64,000 nucleotides of DNA from Dactylosporangium fulvum (GTDB taxonomy: Bacteria > Actinomycetota > Actinomycetes > Mycobacteriales > Micromonosporaceae). The position numbers and the translations under genes were made by a program. The stretch is from assembly GCF_025137375.1 (NCBI RefSeq), contig NZ_CP073720.1:4798501-4862500 (forward strand), in the 5' to 3' direction. Below are positions 44,489 to 52,633 of this stretch, one piece after another (positions within the stretch are counted from its first letter, which is position 1; each line of letters begins with the position of its first letter). Under the pieces are notes generated by a model that was not told the DNA's origin, ran no database searches, and saw nothing but the letters and a program-made list of their open reading frames with translations.

Positions 44489-45457
44489 TCAGTAACCCAG
44501 GTCTGGCTGACGCTGGGTGCCGGCCAGGGGTTCGCCGGTGCGGTACCGGTCGAGATTGGCGCGGAAGTCGGCGCCCAGGCGGTGCAGGTTGCCGGAGCCG
44601 CGGAAGGACGTGTGTGGGGTGATGGTCGTGTTCGGCAGGTCCCAGAGCCGGTGTGACGGCGGCAGGGGTTCCTCCTCGAACACGTCGAGGACGGCGCCGC
44701 CGATCTGGCCGCCGTGCATGGCGGCGACCAGCGCGTCCTCGACGACCAGCGCGCCGCGGCCGACGTTGACCAGGACGGCGCCCGTCTGCATGGCCGCGAA
44801 GTGCTCTGCCCCGAAGAAGTACTTGTTCTCCGTTGTCAGGGGCATTGCCAGTACCACCGCATCGGCCTCGGAAACGAGGGCGAAATGGTCGGCGAACGGC
44901 ACGACGCGCTCGAAGCCGGCGACCGGAGAGCCGGTACGGTTGACGCCGATCACGGTGGCGCCCAGGGCGGTCGCGCGCCATGCCACCTCGGATCCGATGC
45001 CGCCGGTGCCGAAGACCAGCATGGTGCTGCCGATGACGTCGCGGGCCACGATGCGCACCCACTCCCGGCGCTGCTGGGCCTCGCGCAGCGCCGGGAACGC
45101 GCGGCCGTGCATGAGCACGGCGCCGATGACGTACTCGGCGATCGGCACGTTGTAGGAGTTGGGCGATCGGGTGTAGATCAGCCCCTCGTCGAGGCGTCGC
45201 TGCCAGACCTCACCGCCCACCCAGTCGAAACCGGCCGCGGTGATCTGGACCCAGCGGAGCCGGTCGCACTTGCTCAGCAACTCCTCGAACGTGTCCTCGT
45301 TCATCGCGCTGCGGAGGATGACCTCGGCGTCGAGCCACTCGTCGCGGACCGGCTCGTCGTCGGGGATCGGCGTGAAGCGGCACTGCGGGTAGTCGGCCCG
45401 CAGGCCGGGGAGGAGCTCGGCGAGGTTCGGGGTGAGCAGTACGTGCGGGCCCGTCAC
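44489..45457 (-). CDS. D-2-hydroxyacid dehydrogenase, GhrA/CtBP-like
   Basis: The 322-residue dehydrogenase has a Rossmann loop TMLVFGTGGIGSEVAWRA, catalytic Arg in LVNVGRGALVVEDAL, Glu in VLDVFEEEPLPPSH and His in TTITPHTSFRGSG. GTGGIG replaces the usual GxGxxG first Gly-Leu-Gly. The C-terminus resembles glyoxylate/hydroxypyruvate-type enzymes. The GTG start overlaps the tautomerase-like gene stop (GTGA). It is the last gene of the M19-dppA-TPR-tautomerase unit. Confidence 0.88.
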   Translation of the reverse strand: MTGPHVLLTPNLAELLPGLRADYPQCRFTPIPDDEPVRDEWLDAEVILRSAMNEDTFEELLSKCDRLRWVQITAAGFDWVGGEVWQRRLDEGLIYTRSPNSYNVPIAEYVIGAVLMHGRAFPALREAQQRREWVRIVARDVIGSTMLVFGTGGIGSEVAWRATALGATVIGVNRTGSPVAGFERVVPFADHFALVSEADAVVLAMPLTTENKYFFGAEHFAAMQTGAVLVNVGRGALVVEDALVAAMHGGQIGGAVLDVFEEEPLPPSHRLWDLPNTTITPHTSFRGSGNLHRLGADFRANLDRYRTGEPLAGTQRQPDLGY

Positions 45458-45657
45458 GAGCTCTCCTGGGCCTTCTTCTTCCGGTTGTTGTACGTCACTC
45501 CGCCCTTGGCCCAGTTGTCGTAGGAGACCTCGTACAGCAGGACGTGGGTGTTCTCGCGCGGTGAGCCGTACTTGACCAGGACATCGGTCAGCTCGGCGAT
45601 GATCGCTTCCTTGGTCTCCTGGTCGCGGTGGCCGATCTCGGCCCGGATGATCGCCAT
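45454..45657 (-). CDS. 4-oxalocrotonate-tautomerase-like protein with Ala at position 1
   Basis: The 67-residue protein begins MAIIRAEIGHRDQETKEAII and has the beta-alpha-beta fold pattern of the tautomerase superfamily. Members use an amino-terminal Pro exposed after Met removal; here the second codon is GCG (Ala). Arg residues near 11 and 39 of 4-OT are not obviously conserved. The C-terminus SYDNWAKGGVTYNNRKKKA fits the WGxGG-like motif of the family. ATG 45657 follows AAGGAG. It may catalyse another reaction or only bind a ligand. Confidence 0.85.
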   Translation of the reverse strand: MAIIRAEIGHRDQETKEAIIAELTDVLVKYGSPRENTHVLLYEVSYDNWAKGGVTYNNRKKKAQESS

Positions 45658-45662
45658 TGTGC

Positions 45663-46529
45663 TCAGTTCTCCTTCGTCGCCGTCGCGAAATCGGGGTTGC
45701 GGGAGTACTCGGACGTGACCGCCAGGTAGGCGAAGGCGTGCGTGACACCGGTCTTGAGCACGCCGTCGAAGACCTCGCGGGCCTTGTCGACGTCGCCGTT
45801 GTAGTAGTGCCAGTTCCCCAGGCCGTAGCCCTGTGTGACGGTCTTGAGGCTGTCGCCGTCGCACATCGCCCACAGCTGCTCGGGGGTGATCTCGCCGGTG
45901 TAGAGCCGCATCCGGCCCTCGTACCCGACGAGGTGGTCCTCCTCGACGAGAGTGATCTGCCGGAACCGGTCGAGCACCTGCTCGGCCTCATCCGCGCGGC
46001 CGAGCCGGCGCAGCGCCATGTACTGCCAGTCCTGCGACGCCACCACCCCCTCTTGGTGGCGGGCGGACCGCTCGGCCGCGCGGAAGCTGGGAAGGCAGCC
46101 CTCGAGGTCGCCGTCGAGGTACTGGGCGACGCCGAGGTGGTACCAGACGGACGTGTGCAGGGTGGTGTTGTACCGGGCCAGGGCGTCCGGGTCCGCGGCC
46201 GCCATGGTGTCGGTGAGGTGCTGCGGCCGCACGTCCTCGGGCCGGCCCAGGATCAGGCTGACGACGTCCTTCTCCACCTCGGGCTGGTACATCTCGTACT
46301 CGTCCTCGACCCCGTTGAGCTGGTCGGCGGCGGCGCGCAGGTCCTCGATCGCGCCCTGGTAGTCCCGGATCGAGATCCGCCGGTGCCCCCGGAACCGCAG
46401 CAGGCGTGGGCTGCCCGGCTCCAGTTCGAGTGCCTCGCTGAGCAGCGAGACAGCCTCGGCGTGCTTGTTGAGGTAGCCCTTGAGCCGGGCGGCGATGATA
46501 TAACGATGGCTCAGGGGGACGGACGTCAT
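45663..46529 (-). CDS. TPR-repeat protein
   Basis: The 288-residue soluble protein consists of helix pairs of the tetratricopeptide type. The clearest are AEAVSLLSEALELEPGSPRL, YNTTLHTSVWYHLGVAQYLD with GDLEGCLPSFRAAERSARHQ, and YYNGDVDKAREVFDGVLKTG. No catalytic motif or signal is seen. Such proteins usually mediate protein contacts. It lies between the solute-binding protein and the tautomerase-like gene in one unit. Its role in the transporter operon is unknown. Confidence 0.82.
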   Translation of the reverse strand: MTSVPLSHRYIIAARLKGYLNKHAEAVSLLSEALELEPGSPRLLRFRGHRRISIRDYQGAIEDLRAAADQLNGVEDEYEMYQPEVEKDVVSLILGRPEDVRPQHLTDTMAAADPDALARYNTTLHTSVWYHLGVAQYLDGDLEGCLPSFRAAERSARHQEGVVASQDWQYMALRRLGRADEAEQVLDRFRQITLVEEDHLVGYEGRMRLYTGEITPEQLWAMCDGDSLKTVTQGYGLGNWHYYNGDVDKAREVFDGVLKTGVTHAFAYLAVTSEYSRNPDFATATKEN

Positions 46530-46596
46530 GGTCCTGCCTTTCGTCGTGGGGCGGTTCGGAGGGGGCGCCCACCGGCGGGCGCCCCCTCCGGGCTCG

Positions 46597-48210
46597 TCAT
46601 CGGTTGAGCCAGAGGTTCCGGTAGAAGCGGTACGTCGGGGTCGGGTCGCCCCGGTAGCCCATGACGTCCTTCTGCACGACGTCGAAGTCGGCGTTGAGGA
46701 ACGTCATCGCCACCGGGCCGCGCTCGGCCAGAATCTTCTCGGCCTGCTGGTAGAGCGTCGCCCGCTTGGCCTTGTCCAGCTCCGCGCGGGCCTGCACGAT
46801 CAGGCTCTCGTACTCGGGATCGCTCCAGTTGCCGTAGTTCAGGCCGCCGCCCTTGAGGAAGCTGGCGGTGAACCGCTCGTCCGGGTCGTAGGTCAGGCCG
46901 AAGCCGGACTGGTACATGTCGAAGTCGCTCGACTTCGTCTTCGTGTCGGCGATCGTGGACTCGACCGACTCGATGGTCACCTTGATGCCGATCTTCGCGA
47001 GCTGCTGCTGCTCCACCTCGGCCGAGCGCACCTGGAACGCCGACGTGGCGATCACCATGAGCTTCGCCTCGAAGCCGTTCGGGTAGCCCGCCTCGGCGAG
47101 GAGCTTCTTGGCCTTCTCGATGTCGGCCTTGCCGTAGATCGGGTCGGTGAGCGCGCCGTACCGGTCCGGGGGCAGGTAGCCCGCGTTGAGGGCGGTGCCG
47201 AAGCCGGAGTTGGCGACGTCGAGGATCTCCTGCCGGTCGAGCGCGTAGTAGATCGCCTGCCGCACCTTCACGTTGTCGTACGGCGCCTTGGACGTGTTGA
47301 GCCGCAGATGCAGCGAGAGCGAACCGGAGCCGCCGTACCACTTGAGCTTCTCGTCGCGCTTGAGCGCGTCGATGAACTCCGGCGCGGGCCGCCAGAGGAA
47401 GTCGACGGTGCCGTTGCGGACGGCGGCGGCGCGGGCGTTGTCGTCCGGGTTGAAGGTGAAGTCCAGCCCATCGAGGTACGGCAAGCCGGCCTGCCAGTAC
47501 TGGCTGTGCTTGTCAAGCTTGATGGTCTGGCCGGCGACCCGCGAGGCGATCTTGAACGGTCCGCTGCCGCCGTCGACGGCGGTGTTGAGGCCGCCCTTCT
47601 CCTCGACCACCGTGCGGTCCACAATGGACGACGCGGCGGTGGAGAGCAGGGTCAGGATGGCCGCGTTCGGCTTGCTGAGCTTGAACACGGCGGTCCGCTC
47701 GTCGGGCACCTCGACCGCGGTGATGCCTTCGTAGCTGCGGGCCCGCGGCGCCCGGGTCGCCGGGTCCTTGATCCGCTCGATCGAGTACTTCACGTCGGCC
47801 GCGGTCACCTTGCGTCCACTGTGGAAGTAGGCGTTGTCGCGGAGCTTGAACGTCAGGGTGGTCCCGTCCGCGCTCTGCTCCCAGGACTCGGCGATGGCCG
47901 GCTTGATCTCACCGCGGTACGACTCCACCAGCGACTCGTAGATCTGCTCGTTGACGACGAAGGCCGAGGTCTCCGACATCTTGTGCGGGTCGAGCTCGTT
48001 GGCGTCCAGCCGGATCATGACCCGGAGCCGGCCGCCGGACTTCGGCGTGCCCGCGGGCTGGGACTCGTCCTCCAGGCGGACGTTCTTGGTCAGGCCGTCG
48101 TTGGTGTTGTCGCCGTTGTTGGTGGACGGTGGTTCGCCTCCGGAGCAACCGGCCGCGAGCGCCGCGACGGCGCCCACCGCCAGCACTCTGGTCAGGAATC
48201 GCGTTCTCAT
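46597..48210 (-). CDS. dppA: Family-5 solute-binding lipoprotein (DppA/OppA type)
   Basis: The 537-residue extracellular receptor has an N-terminal lipoprotein signal (MRTRFLTRVLAVGAVAALAA then GCSGG) with Cys near residue 22. The family-5 pattern is present: IAESWEQSADGTTLTFKLRD, HSGRKVTAADVKYSIERIKD, KVRQAIYYALDRQEIL and the tail FDVVQKDVMGYRGDPTPTYR. It probably delivers its ligand to DppBCDF encoded at 37.5-42.1 kb, since no other permeases are in its own unit. ATG 48210 follows AAGGAGACCC. Confidence 0.92.
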   Translation of the reverse strand: MRTRFLTRVLAVGAVAALAAGCSGGEPPSTNNGDNTNDGLTKNVRLEDESQPAGTPKSGGRLRVMIRLDANELDPHKMSETSAFVVNEQIYESLVESYRGEIKPAIAESWEQSADGTTLTFKLRDNAYFHSGRKVTAADVKYSIERIKDPATRAPRARSYEGITAVEVPDERTAVFKLSKPNAAILTLLSTAASSIVDRTVVEEKGGLNTAVDGGSGPFKIASRVAGQTIKLDKHSQYWQAGLPYLDGLDFTFNPDDNARAAAVRNGTVDFLWRPAPEFIDALKRDEKLKWYGGSGSLSLHLRLNTSKAPYDNVKVRQAIYYALDRQEILDVANSGFGTALNAGYLPPDRYGALTDPIYGKADIEKAKKLLAEAGYPNGFEAKLMVIATSAFQVRSAEVEQQQLAKIGIKVTIESVESTIADTKTKSSDFDMYQSGFGLTYDPDERFTASFLKGGGLNYGNWSDPEYESLIVQARAELDKAKRATLYQQAEKILAERGPVAMTFLNADFDVVQKDVMGYRGDPTPTYRFYRNLWLNR

Positions 48211-48241
48211 GGGTCTCCTTGGCTGATGTCTCAACTCGCGG

Positions 48242-49285
48242 TTACCGGCTGGCCGGCTTCCATGCCTCCCCCAGGACCCGGAGCCAGTTGCCGCCGAGGA
48301 CCTTGGTCACGTCCGCCGGAGAGAACCCTCCGGCCAGGAGTGCCTCGGTGAAGTTCGGGAAGTGGGCGGCATCGTCCATGCCGATGGCCCGCCGCTCCTC
48401 CCACTTCCAGTCGCCGAGCAGGTTCCTGAACTCCTTCTCCTTCAGCTGCTCGGCCCGCATCGCCTCGGTGAGCGTCTCGTCGTAGTCGGTGGCGACGGCG
48501 ACGTGGTCGACGCCGACGACCTCCACGACGTGGCTGACGTGCTCGACGAAGCGGGCCAGATCCGGACGCCGAGTGGGCTCTTCCGGGTAGTACAGGAATC
48601 CGGACAGGGTGGTGATGCCGATGACGCCGCCCTGCTCGCCGAGGCGGCGCAGGAAGGCGTCCGACTTCGCCCGGATGTGCGGCGACATCGCGTCACAGAA
48701 GGAATGGGTGACGACGACCGGTGTGGCGGACACCTCCATGGCGTCCAGCCCGGTGCGCTCGCCGCAGTGCGAGACGTCGACCAGGACGCCGAGGTCGTTC
48801 ATCGCCTCGACGAAGATGCGACCCTTGTGGGTGAGGCCGGGGTCGACGTTCTCCCCGCAGCCGGCGCCGAGCAGATTCTGCCGCTGGTAGGTCAGCTGGA
48901 GAATGCGTACGCCGAGGTCGTAGAAGGTGCCGAGCAGGTCGAGGTCCACACCGATCATCTCGGTGTCCTGCGGGCCGAGGATCACGGCCTCCTTGCCCTC
49001 GGCCTTGGCTCGCTCGATGTCGGCCACGGTCAGGGCGAGCAGGGCCCGGTCGGCGTGCGCGTCGATCCACCGGCGGCACTGGTTGACCTGCCGCAGTGCG
49101 GTCGCGGTGTCCGCATACGGCGTGGTCACGGTGTGGTTGACGGCGGTGACGCCCCCTCGTCGGATGCGGTCGAGGTGGGCCTCGGAGAGCTCGATGACCG
49201 TGCTCCCGTCCACCACGGTGGAAGCGGCGTGCAGTTCGGTCGCGGAAAGGGCGGGACTTTCCTGGGCGGCAGTGTTCAACATCAT
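48242..49285 (-). CDS. M19 dipeptidase-like protein with altered metal site
   Basis: The 347-residue protein is a TIM-barrel relative of renal dipeptidase. In the family the first metal ligands are in a DGHxD motif; here it reads TVVDGSTVIEL. The bridging Glu is replaced in VILGPQDTEMI. The remaining ligands are intact in LVDVSHCGERT (His), VVVTHSFCDAM (His) and GVDHVAVATDYDE (Asp). This suggests a mononuclear or non-peptidase function. The start is uncertain: ATG 49285 or 49282 after CTGGAG, or GTG 49330. It heads the minus-strand unit that contains dppA, and an operator-like palindrome is upstream. Confidence 0.85.
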   Translation of the reverse strand: MMLNTAAQESPALSATELHAASTVVDGSTVIELSEAHLDRIRRGGVTAVNHTVTTPYADTATALRQVNQCRRWIDAHADRALLALTVADIERAKAEGKEAVILGPQDTEMIGVDLDLLGTFYDLGVRILQLTYQRQNLLGAGCGENVDPGLTHKGRIFVEAMNDLGVLVDVSHCGERTGLDAMEVSATPVVVTHSFCDAMSPHIRAKSDAFLRRLGEQGGVIGITTLSGFLYYPEEPTRRPDLARFVEHVSHVVEVVGVDHVAVATDYDETLTEAMRAEQLKEKEFRNLLGDWKWEERRAIGMDDAAHFPNFTEALLAGGFSPADVTKVLGGNWLRVLGEAWKPASR

Positions 49286-49376
49286 CTCCAGGATCAGCGG
49301 AAGATTCCCGGACTCTACGAGGGACGCCACTTCCTGTCCATAGATCTTACGAACTCGTCATATAGAAGCTTGCAAC

Positions 49377-49390
49377 CGACGAATTTCGTC
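49377..49390. promoter_or_regulatory. Palindrome CGACGAATTTCGTC, copy of the Lrp-region operator
   Basis: GACGAA-t-TTCGTC is a perfect inverted repeat about 95 bp upstream of the preferred start of the M19 gene. It matches the palindrome at 39692-39706 in 13 of 14 positions. It probably binds the same regulator. Confidence 0.6.
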
Positions 49391-50445
49391 ACTTCGACGT
49401 TCACTTCTCGGAAGTCGACACGAAAAATGCTCAAATCGTCAGGAGGCCGTCACTCACGTCGTGCGGCGGCCCCGGGCGGCGGCGCGTCTTGCGGTCGCGG
49501 CCGGCGCGGCAGCGTCGGCCCTCGCATCACACCGGCCGTCGTATGCCGAGGTCGCGGAGTTCCGTCTTGAGATCATCCAGTGGCTCGGTGGGACCTCGAT
49601 CTGGGCGCCCGGCGCGGTAACCACCTACGACCTGAACTGACGACGTGGATGAGCGGGACCACGACCCGACCCGACTGCGCGCCGGGCAGGCGCTGAGTCG
49701 AACACCAGGTCAGACGGTGGTCCGGGCCGGGTTGGACACTGGGTCGGACTGGGTGGGACGCCGAGCTGGGTCGGGTCGGATGCCGGGTGGCGCCGGATGG
49801 GCCGGGCGCCGAGATCGATGCGCACCGGGTCGCGGGCCGAGACCAGGCGCGGATCACTCCACGTTTCGCAACCGCAAAAGAGGCCAGCCCGTCGACAGCC
49901 CCGATAGAGGAGACATTCCCGACCTCTTGGTGCATCGATGACCGTGTATTAGTTCACTTTTTCCGTGATCGCGAAGACTTTGTGCTGCCTGGGGTACCGC
50001 AAGTCTCCGGGATCACGAGAATTCGTGGCGAATCCAATCGATGAATGACGATTTGACTTCCTCCAGCACACGCCAGGCACGTGGGAGGGCAAGCCGATGC
50101 CGAATGCGAACCGCAAGGTGACCAGCGAAAACAGTCTGACACCGAACATCAACGGTCGACCGGCCAGCCGGTAGGTGGAAGGTGGGCGGACGTTGACCGC
50201 GGTTACTGGACGTGCCCTGCTGGTTCATCCACGGCGAACAGGACCCGCGTCCAATCCGAACCGTCGCCGATCTGGCCGGCGTGATGTACGTGATAAACGG
50301 GGCTGACAACGTGCTGACATGCCGCCGGTCGCGCGCCGAGTGTTGGGACTGACTCGCGACCCGGTCGTTGCGGACGCACGTCGGCGTGAAACGGCTCCCG
50401 GACCCCGGCTCTCCCGGGTGCGGTCAAGGGTGCTTCCATGATCGG
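49391..50445. other. 1.05-kb gap with G-rich degenerate repeats and doubtful ORFs
   Basis: Around 49730-49800 the sequence repeats CTGGGTCGG-like units in imperfect tandem, giving strong G-runs. From 49930 to 50050 it is clearly more AT-rich. Apart from a 59-codon frame at 49461-49640, I see no credible gene. ORFs on both strands here lack family motifs and ribosome sites. The region may be decayed coding DNA. Confidence 0.45.
49461..49640 (+). CDS. Small ORF, 59 residues, unknown
   Basis: The GTG 49461 to TGA 49640 frame has biased third positions. It encodes a basic start, an Ala-rich hydrophobic stretch (RLAVAAGAAASALA) that resembles a signal segment, and a tail FRLEIIQWLGGTSIWAPGAV ending TTYDLN. 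AGGAGG lies about 14 bases upstream, which is too far to be convincing. It could be a small secreted peptide, or a remnant. Not recognised. Confidence 0.3.
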   Translation: MRRPRAAARLAVAAGAAASALASHRPSYAEVAEFRLEIIQWLGGTSIWAPGAVTTYDLN

Positions 50446-50715
50446 ATGGGAAGCCACTCCGGGTCGGCCAACGGTGAGCCACGAGTCCCGGTGACCGAAG
50501 TCTTGCGGGGTCTCGAGGTGCACCCACTCGAGCCGGGCGAAACCGCTGTCGAGGCGTTCGTGCTCATCAAGGTTCTTGATTCGCAAGGTGACATCGCGTG
50601 GTCGTATCGCACGACGAACCGCCTCAGCCGAGAGGAACTGCTCGGGGCGTTGATCGTCCAGGTCGACCTCCTGCGCAAGGAGCTGCGTGACGAATGGGAC
50701 GACAGCAGCGACTGA
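50446..50715 (+). CDS. Small hypothetical protein
   Basis: The 89-residue frame from ATG 50446 encodes a conserved-looking alpha/beta pattern. It runs VTEVLRGLEVHPLEPGETAV, AFVLIKVLDSQGDIAWSYRT, then RLSREELLGALIVQVDLLRK and an acidic end. No signal, TM helix or known motif is present. The start is uncertain: GTG at about 50491 would remove a 15-residue unstructured lead. It stands alone between degenerate sequence and a transposase remnant, and its function is unknown. Confidence 0.55.
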   Translation: MGSHSGSANGEPRVPVTEVLRGLEVHPLEPGETAVEAFVLIKVLDSQGDIAWSYRTTNRLSREELLGALIVQVDLLRKELRDEWDDSSD

Positions 50716-50742
50716 CGCAGGCATCAACGCCGATGCGCTCGT

Positions 50743-50945
50743 TCCACCCGGACGGTTACCGTAGCCGGAGCCGTCTATGCCCCGGGTCGTCTGGGTGAGC
50801 TGACCCAGATCGTCGACTTCGACCTGGCCGATGCCGTGCTGGCGGAACCGGGGACGCGCTGCTGCGGCGGCTGTTCGAGACCCTGGCCGGGCCTGGTGGC
50901 GTGCCCGGCCAGCCGTGGCGGCTCAGGCCCTGCGGTTCGTGGACG
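50743..50945 (+). pseudogene. IS4-type transposase remnant, internally deleted
   Basis: Segment 1 (from 50743) reads TVTVAGAVYAPGRLGELTQI then VDFDLADAVLAE. This is the N-terminal signature of IS4-family transposases common in actinobacteria. Segment 2 (from 50850, in another frame) reads GDALLRRLFETLAGPGGVPG, which corresponds to a later part of such transposases. The intervening part and the catalytic DDE region are absent. No terminal inverted repeats were found. Confidence 0.6.
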
Positions 50946-50956
50946 AGAAAAGGAAG

Positions 50957-51180
50957 TTATCGGGTCAGCCAGCAGTCCAGTTCGGCGAGGATGTTCTCGA
51001 TCTCCGGGCGCAACGCGTCGGCTATCTCGGCCGGGGTCTGGCCTTCGCGGGTGCGGCGGCCTGACTCGCTGATGATGATCTGGAACACGCCGGCGAGCGC
51101 GATGCCCTGCAGGCGGGCGATCTCCGGTGCGATCGGGATCGTGTCGCTGATGGCCGCGGCCAGTGCGGTGGCCTGGCGGG
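50957..51180 (-). pseudogene. TetR-family regulator, C-terminal remnant
   Basis: The minus frame ending at TGA 50957 reads RQATALAAAISDTIPIAPEI, ARLQGIALAGVFQIIISESG and PAEIADALRPEIENILAEL. This helical pattern is typical of the C-terminal ligand domain of actinobacterial TetR regulators. No DNA-binding domain or start codon is in frame upstream; the sequence before 51180 is unrelated. It lies directly beside the transposase remnant, which may have caused the truncation. Confidence 0.5.
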
Positions 51181-51270
51181 TAGACGTGCCGTTCGGACGC
51201 GCTTGGCACGTGTTCGCCCCTTGACCGGTCCGGCAACTGCCTGACGCATCGGCGTCGACGACGTGGCGGA

Positions 51271-51304
51271 CAGAGGTGGTCCTGCGAGGGCAGGACCACC
51301 TCTG
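51271..51304. terminator. Perfect 15-bp stem, 4-base loop hairpin
   Basis: CAGAGGTGGTCCTGC and its exact complement flank GAGG. It lies between the TetR remnant and the convergent or downstream end of the Asp-box gene (stop at 51434). It has the size of an actinobacterial terminator but no U-run. It could also be an end structure of a lost mobile element. Confidence 0.5.
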
Positions 51305-51433
51305 CGCCCGGAAGGAATCCGAGAGCACCCGCCAGATGCACCGCCTCGTCCGGGCCTTCGAGGTCCTAGGCGCCGGGCTCGACCAGCATCGGCCCGGTGG
51401 CCAGTGACGCGGTCTGCCGCGAAGGCATCAGCG

Positions 51434-52633
51434 TCATGAAGGCAGTGGCACTGCTGTCCACGTCTTGCTGTCGCCGGTCACGTACGCGGTGCCGGGTTTC
51501 CCCTGCTCCCAAAGCCAGACCAACCCGTGACCGGCGTCAATGCCGGGCGTGCCGCCGGTGATGAGGGCGGCCGGCCCGCGGGCGAAGCTGGCGCCGTCGC
51601 GGCTGGACCGCGCGTACCCGGATTCCTCGGCGGTCATGAGCGTGCCGTCGGTGTTGACGGTCAGTGGCGATGCCACACCATTGTTTGCCAGGTCGGTCTC
51701 CGTGGTCGTCCACGTGACACCACCGTCGGATGTGCGCAGCAGGCGCTCTGTCCGGTCGGCGCCGTTACGGCGGACGAACGGTACGTAGGCTTGGTTGCCG
51801 GGTCCGGCGGCTATCCCGGAGGGCATGTCATCGGCTTCGAACGGCCGGCTCTGCCACGTCGCGCCCCGGTCGGTGCTCCACGCGATCCGGAAGGCCGAAC
51901 GGAGGCTCGTGTCGGCCAGCAGGGCCCACAGGCGCTCGCCGGCCGTGGTGTAGGCGACGACGGTCCATCCGGTCAGCTCGGTGAGCCGTAGCTGGTACAC
52001 GGCGCCGGAGGCGGGGTCGATCGCGAACGGGGCGGCCGGAGGGAGCGGGATCCCGCACCGCACGCCGCACTCGAGGACCTTCGCACCGGGCGGGAACGCG
52101 TCCACAGTCGTGATGGCCGACGCGGCCGGCTGCCAGGTCGCGCCGCCGTCACGGGTGAGCTGCCAGGTGTCGTCCACCTTGACGCGGTACGTCCGCATGT
52201 CCAGGACCTGCAACCTCGGCAGCATGCTCGGCCGCTCGAGCGGATCGGTCGGGCAGGCCAGCGGCTCATGCGATGGCTGCTCCGCCGACCAGCTTCGCCC
52301 GCCGTCCGTGGTGACGGTGAACCGCACGGTGCAGCCGATCTCCCGCGCGGCGACCGCATCCGTGGGGGAGAAGAACACCAGCTGCTGCACACCCTGCACG
52401 TCCTCGATCGGCGGCCGGTCGGGGCCGGGTTGACCGACGGTGGACGGCACGAACAGGGCGACGCCCAACACCGGAGCGAGCGCCAGTGCAAATCCGGCCT
52501 TGCGCACGCGCCGACGAGTGCCGATCCGCGCATGCAGTTCGTCCAAGGCGGGCTGTCGAACAGCCTGGGCCACGGTGTTGGCATCGAAAGCGTGACGGAG
52601 GTCGGCGGCGAAACGATTCGGGTCGTCAGACAT
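51434..52633 (-). CDS. Membrane-anchored Asp-box (BNR) beta-propeller protein
   Basis: This 399-residue protein has a short cytoplasmic part (1-45), one TM helix (AGFALALAPVLGVALFVPST) and an extracytoplasmic domain. That domain carries repeated Asp-boxes: TTDGGRSWSA, TRDGGATWQP, STDRGATWQS and TSDGGVTWTT. Such repeats form sialidase-like propellers, usually non-enzymatic. The gene overlaps the ECF sigma gene by 8 bases, so it may act as its membrane partner (anti-sigma or sensor). No zinc-binding anti-sigma motif is seen. Confidence 0.83.
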   Translation of the reverse strand: MSDDPNRFAADLRHAFDANTVAQAVRQPALDELHARIGTRRRVRKAGFALALAPVLGVALFVPSTVGQPGPDRPPIEDVQGVQQLVFFSPTDAVAAREIGCTVRFTVTTDGGRSWSAEQPSHEPLACPTDPLERPSMLPRLQVLDMRTYRVKVDDTWQLTRDGGATWQPAASAITTVDAFPPGAKVLECGVRCGIPLPPAAPFAIDPASGAVYQLRLTELTGWTVVAYTTAGERLWALLADTSLRSAFRIAWSTDRGATWQSRPFEADDMPSGIAAGPGNQAYVPFVRRNGADRTERLLRTSDGGVTWTTTETDLANNGVASPLTVNTDGTLMTAEESGYARSSRDGASFARGPAALITGGTPGIDAGHGLVWLWEQGKPGTAYVTGDSKTWTAVPLPS

